The translations under genes and the position numbers were made by a program. The notes under the pieces are model-generated. The model was not told where the DNA came from and did no database searches. It saw only the letters and a program-made list of their open reading frames with translations. Positions 46,330 through 56,100 of a stretch of DNA of 64,000 bases are shown here, one piece after another (the first letter of the stretch is position 1; each line of letters starts with the position of its first letter). The stretch is from Sinohyriopsis cumingii (lineage: Eukaryota > Mollusca > Bivalvia > Unionida > Unionidae): the NCBI GenBank assembly GCA_028554795.2, contig CM068824.1:159767630-159831629 (forward strand), written 5' to 3'.

Positions 46330-46891
46330 TTAAACAATCAACTTTAACTGTCTTAAGCCTTTGCCATGGCCAAGGCCTACTTCTGGACTGCGTACTGTTG
46401 ATGATTTCGTTGAAATCACTAAGGATGGTGCAGTAGGCGTAGTCACAGGGTTGGAGTGTTTAGCTTGGGAAGGTCGTATTCTCTTCGGCCGTAATAAAGA
46501 AGTCTGATACATCTGTTTCAGACTTCTTAACTAAAATGTCTAACAGTACCGTGACCGTTTGATTTTGACACCCTTGTTTCTTTGCTGCTGCGTCTTCTTC
46601 TTGTTGTTTTTTTCTTACCTCTTCTTCTTGCTGCTGTTGCTGTAGGAGAAAAGCTTGTTCCGCTTCCTTTTGCTGTTGTATAAATTTCTCCAATTCTTCT
46701 TTCTGTCTCTGTCTAAAATTTTCCATGTGCGGTAATGAAGGAGAAGGTGACGAAGGTTCAGGAACAAATTCTTGCAAGGTAAAAAAATCCACAAAATCCC
46801 AATTCACCTCTTCTGAAAGTAAGTCTGGGTTCCCTTGGGTAGTCTCCACCATCAGTGCACCCAAACTGATCGTTTTCTGAGTTTCCGTCAT
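46330..46891 (-). pseudogene. Gln/Glu-rich coiled-coil protein with histone-type 3' end
   Basis: ATG at 46891 (MTETQKTISLGALMVETTQG), an acidic and aromatic segment (NWDFVDFFTLQEFVPEP), then a long Gln/Glu coiled coil (FIQQQKEAEQAFLLQQQQQEE) and a Thr/Val segment. This frame stops at 46460. A second minus frame, 46512-46330, runs on with basic residues (RPKRIRPSQAKHSNP, a possible nuclear signal) to a stop just before the stem-loop. One indel near 46500 would join the two, so the gene is either frameshifted or has a short C-terminus. I do not recognise the family. TATA at 46939-46946 lies about 50 bp upstream of the ATG. It is divergent from the gene at 47112. Confidence 0.55.
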
Positions 46892-46924
46892 GTTGAAAAA
46901 CTGTCGCTTAGATTGACTACGCAC

Positions 46925-47111
46925 AGGCGCTAGCGAATCTATATAGACTATGTGACGTCACAGACTGCTCTCTTCGGATTGGACGTGGGCTGACTGAATT
47001 TTGTAACGCGTGTTTGGATTGGTCAACAAACTCAATCCGTTTCAATCCTTCCTCCCCCTATAAATAAGTACAGTTCACTGCATTCCTTCACCTGTTACTC
47101 AGCACCCCAAC
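46925..47111. promoter_or_regulatory. Shared divergent promoter with TATA, CRE and CCAAT boxes
   Basis: Minus-directed TATA CTATATAG (46939-46946), a perfect CRE TGACGTCA (46953-46960), two inverted CCAAT boxes ATTGG (46978-46982 and 47018-47022), and the plus-directed TATA TATAAATA (47059-47066). Both ATGs lie about 45-55 bp past their TATA boxes. The layout resembles that of divergent histone gene pairs, and both genes also have histone-type 3' ends. Confidence 0.75.
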
Positions 47112-47357
47112 ATGTGGACCGATGTACAATCTTCAACGCTTGTGTCTTCGATGATGTTCCGGACGGACATATCAATGTATGTCCGATCCAACTGGACAGT
47201 TATCCACAGGACAGACACCAGCCTGTGGATGCGAAGAATCTTATGTGGAGCATCAAGGATGCCTCAAAAGAGTCTTAATCTATGGTCCTGCAGTCAGGCA
47301 CAGCCTAAGGTCAAGAAGAAGATGTCACAGATGCCCTTTATGTTAAGGGTATATTAA
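47112..47357 (+). pseudogene. Small unidentified gene with histone-type 3' end
   Basis: From ATG 47112 an 81-codon frame runs to TAA at 47355-47357. It is rich in Ser, Met, Arg and Trp and unlike any family I know. A different frame, without ATG, reads CTIFNACVFDDVPDGHINV, then PIQLDSYPQDRHQPVDAKNL, two stops, and EEDVTDALYVKGIL, and has more protein-like composition. The true product may therefore be that frame, with the start lost through a small indel. I report the gene by its boundaries: TATA at 47059 and the stem-loop at 47370. Function unknown. Confidence 0.5.
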
Positions 47358-47369
47358 CATAAAACCAAA

Positions 47370-47385
47370 GGCCCTTTTCAGGGCC
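47370..47385 (+). terminator. Histone-type 3' stem-loop (plus-strand gene)
   Basis: CCAAAGGCCCTTTTCAGGGC plus CATTCC matches the metazoan histone mRNA 3' consensus: 6-bp stem, TTTC loop, CCAAA 5' flank and A(C/T)-rich 3' flank. CTCGAAAAGATC at 47396-47407 is a purine-rich downstream element at the expected distance. The sequence is nearly the mirror image of the minus-strand copy at 46292-46307, including the downstream element. Confidence 0.88.
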
Positions 47386-47520
47386 ATTCCTATCTCTCGA
47401 AAAGATCTTGACTTTCAATTGCCTACCCCTTTTTTTATTTTTTTGTTTAAAAAAATAATAAAAAAATAGAGACCCCTCCCTGTTTCAATTTGCGCCTGTT
47501 CCATTTTCATAGACCCATCA

Positions 47521-47552
47521 GGTCGGGACCTTATTAAAATAGGGTCCCGACC
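47521..47552. repeat. 10-bp-stem inverted repeat
   Basis: GGTCGGGACC (47521-47530) and GGTCCCGACC (47543-47552) are exact reverse complements with a 12-nt AT-rich spacer. It lies just outside the last gene of the Polinton-like element. Confidence 0.85.
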
Positions 47553-47559
47553 CTGTTCC

Positions 47560-47770
47560 ATTTCCCCTAGTCCCAAGACAGTCCCACGATTTATTCCCCA
47601 TGTTCAATTTCCCTTGTCCCTAGAGTGAATAGTTTTTTTTCTTTCTCCCATGTTAAATTCCCCTTGTCCCTAGAATGGATATTTTTTTTTTCTCCCATGT
47701 TAAATTACATAGTCCCCAGAGTGGATATACCCTTTTTAACATGGAAGTTCCCTAGTCCCTAGACCGTCCC
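47560..47770. repeat. Short direct repeats at the right flank of the Polinton-like element
   Basis: Three to four diverged units of CCCATGTTAAATTCCCCTTG followed by TCCCTAGARTGGATA and a T run, with a partly inverted final unit. Their position suggests subterminal repeats of the element, but no matching copy on the left side was found. Confidence 0.5.
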
Positions 47771-48258
47771 TATTCACTACTACCATTGTCATTACCAGCC
47801 TGAAACCCAATTTAATGCCATTTGTATAAATTCATTTCAAATAAATATTATGATATAGTTGAAGTGTAAAGTCAAGCAAGTATTCTGTTTGCAGATTTTA
47901 CATTTTAGATATTAAAGTCATATTTTCTCTTGTTTAGTAAACTTTATTGCAACTGGTTCCAAAATAGTAAATCTTATTTAATGTTCATTCACCAGAATAG
48001 GTATTAATACAATCCCGAATTAACTGTATGGTACTAAAATATACCCTGATCTTGTGTGAGATTGTAATATACAGAACTATACCTCAAGACAACAATAATA
48101 TATTGAATTTATATTGTATCAAGACTGTCATGGTTATGAACTCCAACTTTATTCAGGTTTTTTCATAATAAATGATCATCTTGTGCTATGGTTGAAAAGA
48201 AATCAAAGTTCAGTTTAACTCCATTCTCTCCACATTTGTAAGTTGTTAAGAGGCATAC
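47771..48258. other. Gene-free AT-rich stretch
   Basis: Nothing recognised. Confidence 0.4.
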
Positions 48259-48371
48259 TCATCCTCAGTGTTATAGTAAAATGTAATCTTATTTGGATCA
48301 ATCTTGGTGGTGTAATATATGAATGGAGAAAGAATATTATCATCCAGATTAAAATATGTTTTATTCAGACT
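48259..48371 (-). CDS. Candidate exon of a host gene (minus)
   Basis: A 113-nt minus segment, open in phase 0, reads NKTYFNLDDNILSPFIYYTT followed by KIDPNKITFYYNTED. The acceptor (TTTTAGTAG) is weak and the donor GA/GTATGC moderate. Residue composition favours coding. It follows in phase the candidate exon at 49783-49887. Its exit phase does not match the exon at 39250, so any link needs missing exons. Family not recognised. Confidence 0.3.
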
Positions 48372-48589
48372 CTACTAAAATTTTTAGTTGGATATGGGTT
48401 ACGGAGCCTGATGTGTACGAACAAAGCAATGTGTACCATGACCTTTTTAATTTAACATTTTAAACTCCTGCAGAAGAAAGAGATTTTTTAGATCCATTAA
48501 TCTGTATTAACAAAAACATTTCTTCAGTATGATTTTCAATTACTTAGTATTGACAAAACTCATATTTTAAAGTTGTTGTTTTTTTGTGT

Positions 48590-48772
48590 TTGGTTTGGCC
48601 TTTTATGGTAAACCAACACAAGTAAGTTATTTAGTGCCAAGGCACTTTAAGTATAGTGCCTTGCCCAAGGACACACCATGGTAGCTAACCCAGGTTGGTC
48701 TGATGGTAGAATTTGAACCTACCTTATTTCACAGGTCCAGAAAGCTAACCACTGAGCCACTACAGCTCCCCA
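48590..48772 (-). repeat. tRNA-derived SINE (family A), best-preserved copy
   Basis: On the minus strand: GGGGAGCTGTAGTGGCTCAG, TGGTTAGC (box A), GGTTCAAATTC (box B), TGGTGTGTCCTTGGGCAAGG, CACTA, then CACTAAATAACTTACTTGTG and TTGGTTTACC. This layout defines the family shared with 6395-6576, 27833-28022 and 57925-58095. Confidence 0.8.
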
Positions 48773-49782
48773 TCTTATAGTGGAATGCTGGTATACTTTA
48801 TGATCAAGAAGGATGGGTTGGGGTATGCATGTTGCATCTGAAAAAAGTGATGGAATTTTTGTTTACATAATATTTTAGTCATACAATATGAATCATTTTC
48901 TATAGATTTAAGATGTATCAGATCAAGTTAAGAAAAATCATATATTCTGTTTCCTGGGAATGTACTAAAATTCACTGTTATTGTTTGATTTTTTGGTAGT
49001 AAGCTTACTTGGTATTTTTTTCTTTTTAACTTGAATACCTAATTTGTTAACATCCTATTCTAAATCTTCAGAGTTCTGTCTATTAAGTGACAACTGTTGA
49101 TACATGTAGGGAAGTTTTTGTTTATATCTTTTGATTTTTGTGATTCTGGAAGTTGCAGTATTTGTTGTTGTATTATAACCATTTCAGTAATTTAATGAAT
49201 GCAGAGTATACTGCTCTATAAATGAAATTTAAGTGAAAATAATGTAAAAGTATGTTTCACTGCAAATATAAATTGTTTAAAATAATATATCATTTATCAT
49301 ATGACTATTCAATTGTGGTAACTAGTATTCTATCCAATATCTATATATTAAAATATGTCTTTTCATACAGCTGGTGATCATTTAGATACAAGTCCAATTG
49401 AACATAATCAAATTATCAATGCAGGTGTTTTTATTAGTAGTAGTATTGCAAGTATAAGTGTTAGTATTAAGATTTCATATACAGGTATGATAAGTGTATC
49501 ATAATGTTTAAATGATGCTCCTTGTTACAACATAAAATATGTTCATTGAAACAAATGGTTCACTGGTAAATTGGCAGCAAAGGTCTTCACTGAATTATGC
49601 TGCATAAACTATTTTACAATAAAACATATATGATGCATCTCAATTATGATGAATGTGAGGAGGAGGATTAATAATAATGCAATTTAAGTTATCTTCATAA
49701 CATAAGTTCTAGCAGATGTGTAATTTTTATGTGGTTCATCATCAGTTTGAAACTGGTCTGTGATTTCTGGATCTGGACATAC
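48773..49782. other. Gene-free AT-rich stretch
   Basis: No gene or repeat recognised. Confidence 0.4.
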
Positions 49783-49887
49783 CTGGTCCCCTGCTGTTGT
49801 GCTGCTATGGTCTTTACAGTTCATTAGGATATCAGTTACACTTGGTTTACATTTAGAACCCCATGGGATGGAATGCCCAGTTTGAAA
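49783..49887 (-). CDS. Candidate exon of a host gene (minus)
   Basis: A 105-nt minus segment (35 codons, phase 0 to 0) between an acceptor (AACCATTCTCTCAG) and a consensus donor (CCAG/GTATGT). It reads FQTGHSIPWGSKCKPSVTDI followed by LMNCKDHSSTTAGDQ. The frame also stays open past the donor to a stop near 49690, so it could instead be a terminal exon. The protein is not recognised. Confidence 0.4.
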
Positions 49888-50450
49888 CTGAGAGAATGGT
49901 TAATTATCCATAATATAACTCCTGCAGTTATTATTAGGTTTGATATCAAGGTCTTTCTTTAAAAGCTTTTCAACTCAGGTTCTGTTCTACCATACAGATA
50001 AATAAAGTCAAATTCAAGGCTTTCAGATTTGTCCAGTTTGTTTCATGTGTTGCGGCAGACAGACTGTATATTGCCACTGTACCATATAAATATCAGTGCT
50101 TAGTCTGCTCTCAGTTGCTGTGGTTTGATTAGTTACAAGTGTCATCACATGTGACTAATTATTGACCAATGTAATGAAACTTGTATAATTAGAAGGCTGT
50201 ATTTAAAAACTCTAAAGATCTTAAAAAGAAAATTGGATCGGGGTAAGTAAAACCTTTTACTTTGACCATTTGGCTAGAAAATAATTTTCAATAAGTTTAA
50301 ATTGGATAATAGTAATATAATAATTAATTACACAAATCAGAATAAAAGCTATTTGCATATCCCCTTACAGCTGTTGCTTTTTCATAGTACTAAGTAGAAT
50401 AAAGTATAGTTAAGACAGATAGCTTTAAGCTAGAATTAAACTCAAATAAA
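49888..50450. other. Flank and probable 5' untranslated region of the LINE
   Basis: AT-rich. The 5' boundary of the following LINE is not visible; its untranslated leader may begin between about 50220 and 50400. Confidence 0.35.
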
Positions 50451-50534
50451 TTGCAAGAAATCAAAACAAACCCAGGATTAAAACTAAAGAAATATCCCGT
50501 CATATATACCTTACATCAAATAAAGAAACTCAAG

Positions 50535-51887
50535 ATGGATAACAACAAAATTAATGTCACATCATCAAATAGTTATCTCAGCTGCCTGGTCAACCTAAAG
50601 GCAGATAAACTAAGGCAAACTTACTCCGAAGCAGTCTCATCCCCCCTAAGAGAAAAACGACAGATACAGTTCTTAACGCCAATTTTCAACTCGACCCCAA
50701 CTGACTCGATGAGTAGACTCTACCTGTCACCAAGCGTAAACGAGAATGTGGACAATCTACCGAGTAACCGCAAAACTACATCCGACATGAGTACCCAAAC
50801 TGAGGAACAATACTCAACAAGCACAAAAACAACCCAGACCACGCTGGTTAAAAACACTAGCAGCCAGGGGACTCAAACTGAGAACCTACTAGATGAAACA
50901 GAACGCCCTCACCCTACCACAAATAAAGCAGTCACACACGACTCAACAAAAGGTAAGAATAATAGGAAAACCAAATCCCAAATACCAGTTAGAAAGAATA
51001 AGGAACACACTAACTGTCAGAATACAAGACCCAGCAAGCCGGTTATGGACAACGAAACAAAGTCAGCTAAAGAGACAAACACCAGGGGAAAAAAGACCAG
51101 TCTGCAAAATATCCAAAACAAGAAACACCCCGCTGAACTGACTCTCTTCGTCAAGGGAGTAAATTCCAAAATAACGAAGTTAGCCTTTAAAACCATAGCA
51201 TGGCAATTGAACAAACATCACCAAGGAGAATTCACGCTTAAAAGCACTAGAGACGACTTGCTGATAATCAAATGCACCACTGAACAACAGATTGCCAAAT
51301 ATATGGAAATTGAAAGAATAGGCCAAATAAATGTTCAGGTCACTAGACACAACAGAACAAAACAACACATAGACCCAAACCCCCCAAAAACACACAACAA
51401 AGGAGTCATATACGTATCAACTCAAAATAAAACCAATGAAATAGTAGACTACATAAGGAGTAAAGGACAGGAAGTAGAGAAAGCAATCCGCCTAAAAACA
51501 AGAAGGGGAAAGGATAGCACTGCAGTGGTACTCTTTTTTAAGGGCGCCACCCCAGAAACTATCAAAATAGCCGAAAAACTCGAGGCTAAAAAAATTTTTG
51601 CTTTCAAAAACAAACCACGGTTCTGTGGCAACTGCAAAAATTGGGGGCATTACTCTAAGAGTTGCGGAAACCTATTCCGGTGCAATCAATGTGGTCTTCA
51701 CCACCCAGACCGGAAAACATGTAGCGCCACCAATCAGCACTGCGCTAACTGTAGTGGCAACCACAAACCAAACCACGCAGAATGCCCCAGGGCTCTTAGA
51801 GAAGCCCTAATAGTTGAATATATGATCTCCCATGGGGTAAACTATAAGCAGGCCAAAACAAAAATCAGGATACCAAAAACAAAATAA
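50535..51887 (+). CDS. LINE ORF1, Gag-like protein with three zinc knuckles
   Basis: The nucleic-acid chaperone (ORF1/Gag-like) of an I-group LINE, intact for 450 codons from ATG 50535 to TAA 51885-51887. The frame is open upstream to 50451, but only this ATG fits. It has a Thr/Ser/Asn/Lys-rich disordered N-terminal half, then a compact region around TLFVKGVNSKITKLAFKTIA that resembles the pre-zinc domain of Jockey/I-type ORF1 proteins. Three Cys/His knuckles close the protein: FCGNCKNWGHYSKSC (C-x2-C-x4-H-x4-C), RCNQCGLHHPDRKTC and HCANCSGNHKPNHAEC. ORF2 starts 87 bp downstream. ORF1 is unbroken although ORF2 is not, which suggests a fairly young insertion. Confidence 0.88.
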   Translation: MDNNKINVTSSNSYLSCLVNLKADKLRQTYSEAVSSPLREKRQIQFLTPIFNSTPTDSMSRLYLSPSVNENVDNLPSNRKTTSDMSTQTEEQYSTSTKTTQTTLVKNTSSQGTQTENLLDETERPHPTTNKAVTHDSTKGKNNRKTKSQIPVRKNKEHTNCQNTRPSKPVMDNETKSAKETNTRGKKTSLQNIQNKKHPAELTLFVKGVNSKITKLAFKTIAWQLNKHHQGEFTLKSTRDDLLIIKCTTEQQIAKYMEIERIGQINVQVTRHNRTKQHIDPNPPKTHNKGVIYVSTQNKTNEIVDYIRSKGQEVEKAIRLKTRRGKDSTAVVLFFKGATPETIKIAEKLEAKKIFAFKNKPRFCGNCKNWGHYSKSCGNLFRCNQCGLHHPDRKTCSATNQHCANCSGNHKPNHAECPRALREALIVEYMISHGVNYKQAKTKIRIPKTK

Positions 51888-51974
51888 ATAGGTAGTACCC
51901 TCACTGGTAGGAAACACGCATAAAACGAAAACAACAGTAAATTAAACAAACTATTAAGACTTTTTGCACTAGAG

Positions 51975-54900
51975 ATGGATTCCAGAGCAGAAATCAAAAT
52001 ATGGCAATGGAATGCACGCGGCCTTAGGGCCCATGCTGACCAACTAAATAACAAAATACTTGAACAGGAAAGAAAACCAGATGTTATATGCATACAGGAC
52101 ACCCACCTAAATGATACCTCACGTATCCCAAACATCATAGGCTACAACACCAAATACCTAAAGCATCGATCCCCCACAGCAAGAGGAGGGGGGTTAGCAA
52201 CCTTTGTTAGAGATGGAATTACATCAGAAATGCATAAATTAACAGATAGTAGACCGCCCAATGACTTCAAAATACAGATAGTCAAAATAACCGCTCAAAC
52301 TAAGCAGGTACTAATCGTTAACCTCTATGAAACAAATGAGCAGCGCAATTTAAGTGCAGATGAAACAATCAAAATGATTAAAGACTGTGGAGAATGGGTG
52401 GTAATATGCGGGGACTTCAATGCGCACAATGAACTATGGGGGAGTCAAAAGACGGACATTAAAGGAAAAATTGTAGAAAAATGGGCACAAAAATGCAACT
52501 TAGTTTTTCTAAACAACGGAATGCACACCCGGATAGATGACAGAACAGGCCACACATCAGCAATAGACCTATCTCTATGCACACCAAGATTAGCAGGCAT
52601 TTCTGATTGGCAAGTTGATGAAAGCGACCCTATGGGAAGTGACCATTACCTTATAAATATAGAAATACAAATTAGAATACCTCAAAATAAAGCGTCCTTC
52701 ACACCAAGATGGAAATACGAACAGGCCAACTGGATTAGGTTCAAACAGATAGGTGACTCAATCGACCCAGAAACCATATATCACCGGGACATTGACACCT
52801 TTAATGACAAATTAATAGAAACCATTAACACAATGGCCCAAGAAACAATTCCTAAAACTAAAGGAGTAGCACCCAAACCCACGGTGCCCTGGTGGAATAA
52901 TGAATGTAAAATAGCAATTAAAGAGAAAAAAAGAGCTCTAAACAAATTCAAAAGAACTAAAAATAATAGGGACTTTAACTACTACAAGGAAAAGGAAAAA
53001 ACTGCCAAACAAACTATTATGATAGCTAAACAAAACTCATGGAGAGAATTCTGCTCAAAACTAGATATTAACACAAAATCGAAGGAGGTGTGGCAAAGAA
53101 TTAAAAAAATGAGAGGCAAAACTAAATCAATAACCCCCAACATACCTGGACAAAACAACAAACATAAGGCAGAAATATTCACAAACTATTTCGCCAACAT
53201 GTGTAGCAATACCAACTTAGAGGATAAGTTTAAAAATCATAAAAGGCAATTTGAGGAAAGCAACTCTGACAACATAAAGGAAGCAGGAAATAATGACGGC
53301 CCACTAAACCTTCCGTTTACAGAAGCCGAATGGAGAAAGGCCCTCACCGGCAAAAAGACCACATCCCCCGGGGAGGATACTTTGGGGTATGAAATGTACA
53401 AGAACCTACCCAAAAAACTTGTCACAATTGCACTTAACCTCATTAATAAAATATGGGAAACCGGTACCATACCTATAAGATGGAAAAAGGCAGTAGTGGT
53501 CCCGATTCTTAAGCCTGGAAAACCCTCAAGCGATATAAAATCATACAGGCCCATATCACTAACAGACAATATATGTAAAATAATGGAAACTATGGTAAAC
53601 AACAGGCTGAAATACCATTTAGAAAGCAAAGGACTACTAGCTAATACACAGAGCGGGTTTCGCAACTACCGAAGCACAATAGACCAACTCATGAGACTAG
53701 AAACCGCTGTCAAATTAGCATCTAGAGAAAAATTTTAAAAATCCAGATATGTTACAGCCATCTTCTTAGACATGGAAAAAGCATATGATCTAATGTGGAC
53801 TAAGGGACTGATAAGTAAACTTAAACCATACGGAATAACTGGCAATATATACAAATTTATTGCTAACTTCCTAACCGATAGAAAGATACAAGTCAGACTA
53901 GGACAAGACTACTCCGAACGATACAAACTGGAAAATGGCACGCCACAATGAAGCGTAATCAGCCCAACTTTATTTAATATAATGATAAACGACCTGGAAA
54001 CAGCAGTAAAACCCAACCACCTTGACTTATCCCAATTCGCCGATGACAGCGCCGTATGGAAAACTGGCAACCCGGCCAGCAGAGAAACGACCAAGCACTT
54101 ACAAAAAGGACTAAACGATATAGGAAATTGGACAGATAAATGGGGATTTAAATTGTCACCTCTAAAAACAGTAGGCATAGTTTTCAATCCGGGAGGTGGC
54201 CACCCCCCACCCACTCCAAACTTAACCCTAAAGGGGGTACCCATCAAATTCGAAAAACAAGCGACACTCCTAGGTATGGTATTCGACCATGAACTCACGT
54301 GGGCAGCTCATATCCAAGAACTCGTAACGAAGTGCAAACGAGACATCAACCTCCACAGAAACCTCAGAGGGGTGAATTGGGGGGTTGATCAAAAAACACT
54401 CGTTACCCTATATAGAGCACTTATAAGAGCAAAATTGGACTACGGTTGCCAGGTATATGGAGCGGCGAACGCCACGTTACTAAAGAAACTAGACACAGTC
54501 CAATCAAAAGCGCTAAGGGTATGCACCGGCGTCCTAAATGGTACCCCCACACAAGATATCTTAATAATAGTAGGAGAACCCCCGCTAGACCTAAGGCGGA
54601 AGGAATTGATGCTGCGATACTCGACTCGAATATCAATACACCAACCCAACCACCTCACGCTACAAGCCCTCTTAGCATGCGACAAACCATTCGATACAAA
54701 AGGAAAAAATAAAAAAATACCTAGTGGGAAAATAATTATAGAATTAAAAAGGAAAATTCAAATCGCAAATATCAACCCAGAAAAAATAAGGTACTACCCA
54801 GACCCCCCGTGGACCTGTCCCACACCACAAATAGATCTTAGCTTACGTAAACTAGGACAAAAACAAAATGACCCGATAGGACTAAGAGCATCAATACTAA

Positions 54901-55798
54901 CGTACATTGACAACAAATACGAGACATACACGCAAATCTTCGCAGATGGATCAAAAACCAAAAATCCAAATAAAACTGCAGCAGGGATAGTGATCCCAAA
55001 ATTAGATGTCGCCGTTGGAAAAAGACTCCCAGACCAATGCGCTATATACACGGTAGAATTCATGGCAATACTAATGGCATTAACATACGTCAAAACATAC
55101 CCCACAACTAAGGCAGTCATTCTAAGCGACTCTTACAGTGTACTACAATCGTTAGCAACGGACCAATCCAAGAGCAGACCTAATATGATTAATCATGCAA
55201 GATCGCTACTTAAAGAGATTGAAAAAAACAACAAACACGTTGAATTCGTATGGATACCCTCTCACATCCATAATCCCAGGCAATGACAAAGCAGATGCAG
55301 AAGCAAAAAACGCCACAAACGAACCAAAAGCCCAAAATATAGCATACAGCGTCACTGAAATCAATAACATGGGACAAGATCAATGACATGTGGCAAGAGC
55401 TATGGGAAAAATCGGATGCAAACAGTCTAATACACACGATGATGAAAAAAGTAAGTAGAAAAGTCGAAAGTCCGACCTTCAAAAATCCATACGATATAAC
55501 AATAATAAATAGAATAAGAACAGGTAAAACACTATTGGCAGGATGCGCAGGGAAACACATAAAAAGGGGACCAACCGAAAACTGCCCCTACTGCCCAACT
55601 CCAGAAACAATCGCACACTTAATAAATATATGCCCCAAATACAACCAGGAAAGGGCCGAACTAAAATCTCAACAGGAACAAATAGGAGAACGGTGGACAT
55701 ACCCGGAGTTACTTGTGGCAAAAAACAATAACATAGGAATGACCTATAATAACATCATGACATTCATTAACAAAATAGGCAAAAGGGGACAAATCTAA
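51975..55798 (+). pseudogene. LINE ORF2: endonuclease, reverse transcriptase, RNase H (I-group), broken
   Basis: The retrotransposition enzyme, copying element RNA at a nicked target. The APE-type endonuclease starts at ATG 51975 (WQWNARGL, ICGDFNAHNELWG, GSDHYLI). Reverse transcriptase follows (VVVPILKPGKPSSDIKSYRP, FLDMEKAYD, the PQ-stop-SVISP block, and catalytic FADDSAVW near 54036-54059). An RNase H has all key residues (IFADGSK, VEFMAIL, LSDSYS, WIPSH, GNDKADAEA). A C-terminal Cys/His motif CPYCPTPETIAHLINICP lies near 55590-55640. Breaks: TAA at 53736-53738 and TGA at 53949-53951 (where Gly is usual in PQG), and frameshifts near 55270 and 55380. Presence of RNase H with a knuckle-bearing ORF1 places it in the I group. 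Confidence 0.88.
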
Positions 55799-56100
55799 AC
55801 CGAATGAAGGGTTGGGTATAAAGAGAGACCATGTAAAGAAATTAAAACCAATAAACCTAAAAGATCGAACCAAAAAAGAAAAAAACCAATCAAAATATTA
55901 CAAATCACTGTTTGGGAATTGTGACTGCGGCTCGGGCTAGTGGGTTCACAGACTGACACCGCCGCTCATAACCCGAACAATAAAAACCAGATAAGGACGA
56001 ATATTACAAAATCACTGTTTTGGAATTATAATGGCATGCTAGGCCCCGTAGGTTCAAAAAAAAAAAAAAAAAATATAAAAAAAAAAAAAAAAAAAAAAAA
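55799..56100 (+). mobile_element. 3' untranslated region and poly(A) of the I-group LINE
   Basis: Contains two related units, each starting AATATTACAAA(A)TCACTGTTT and GGAATT, then a purine-rich gap, ending in an A-rich tail at 56058-56100. The element probably ends here. Confidence 0.65.

Noticed and set aside
46252-47424. The inverted pair 46252-46314 / 47362-47424 as terminal repeats of a 1.17-kb DNA transposon
   Set aside because: Both repeats are explained in detail by the histone 3' stem-loop plus downstream element of two divergent genes, and no target duplication flanks them.
53237-53665. Minus-strand ORFs of 108-142 codons across the I-group LINE (also 53909-54298, 55210-55560)
   Set aside because: They are antisense shadows of ORF2, whose plus-strand motifs are unambiguous.
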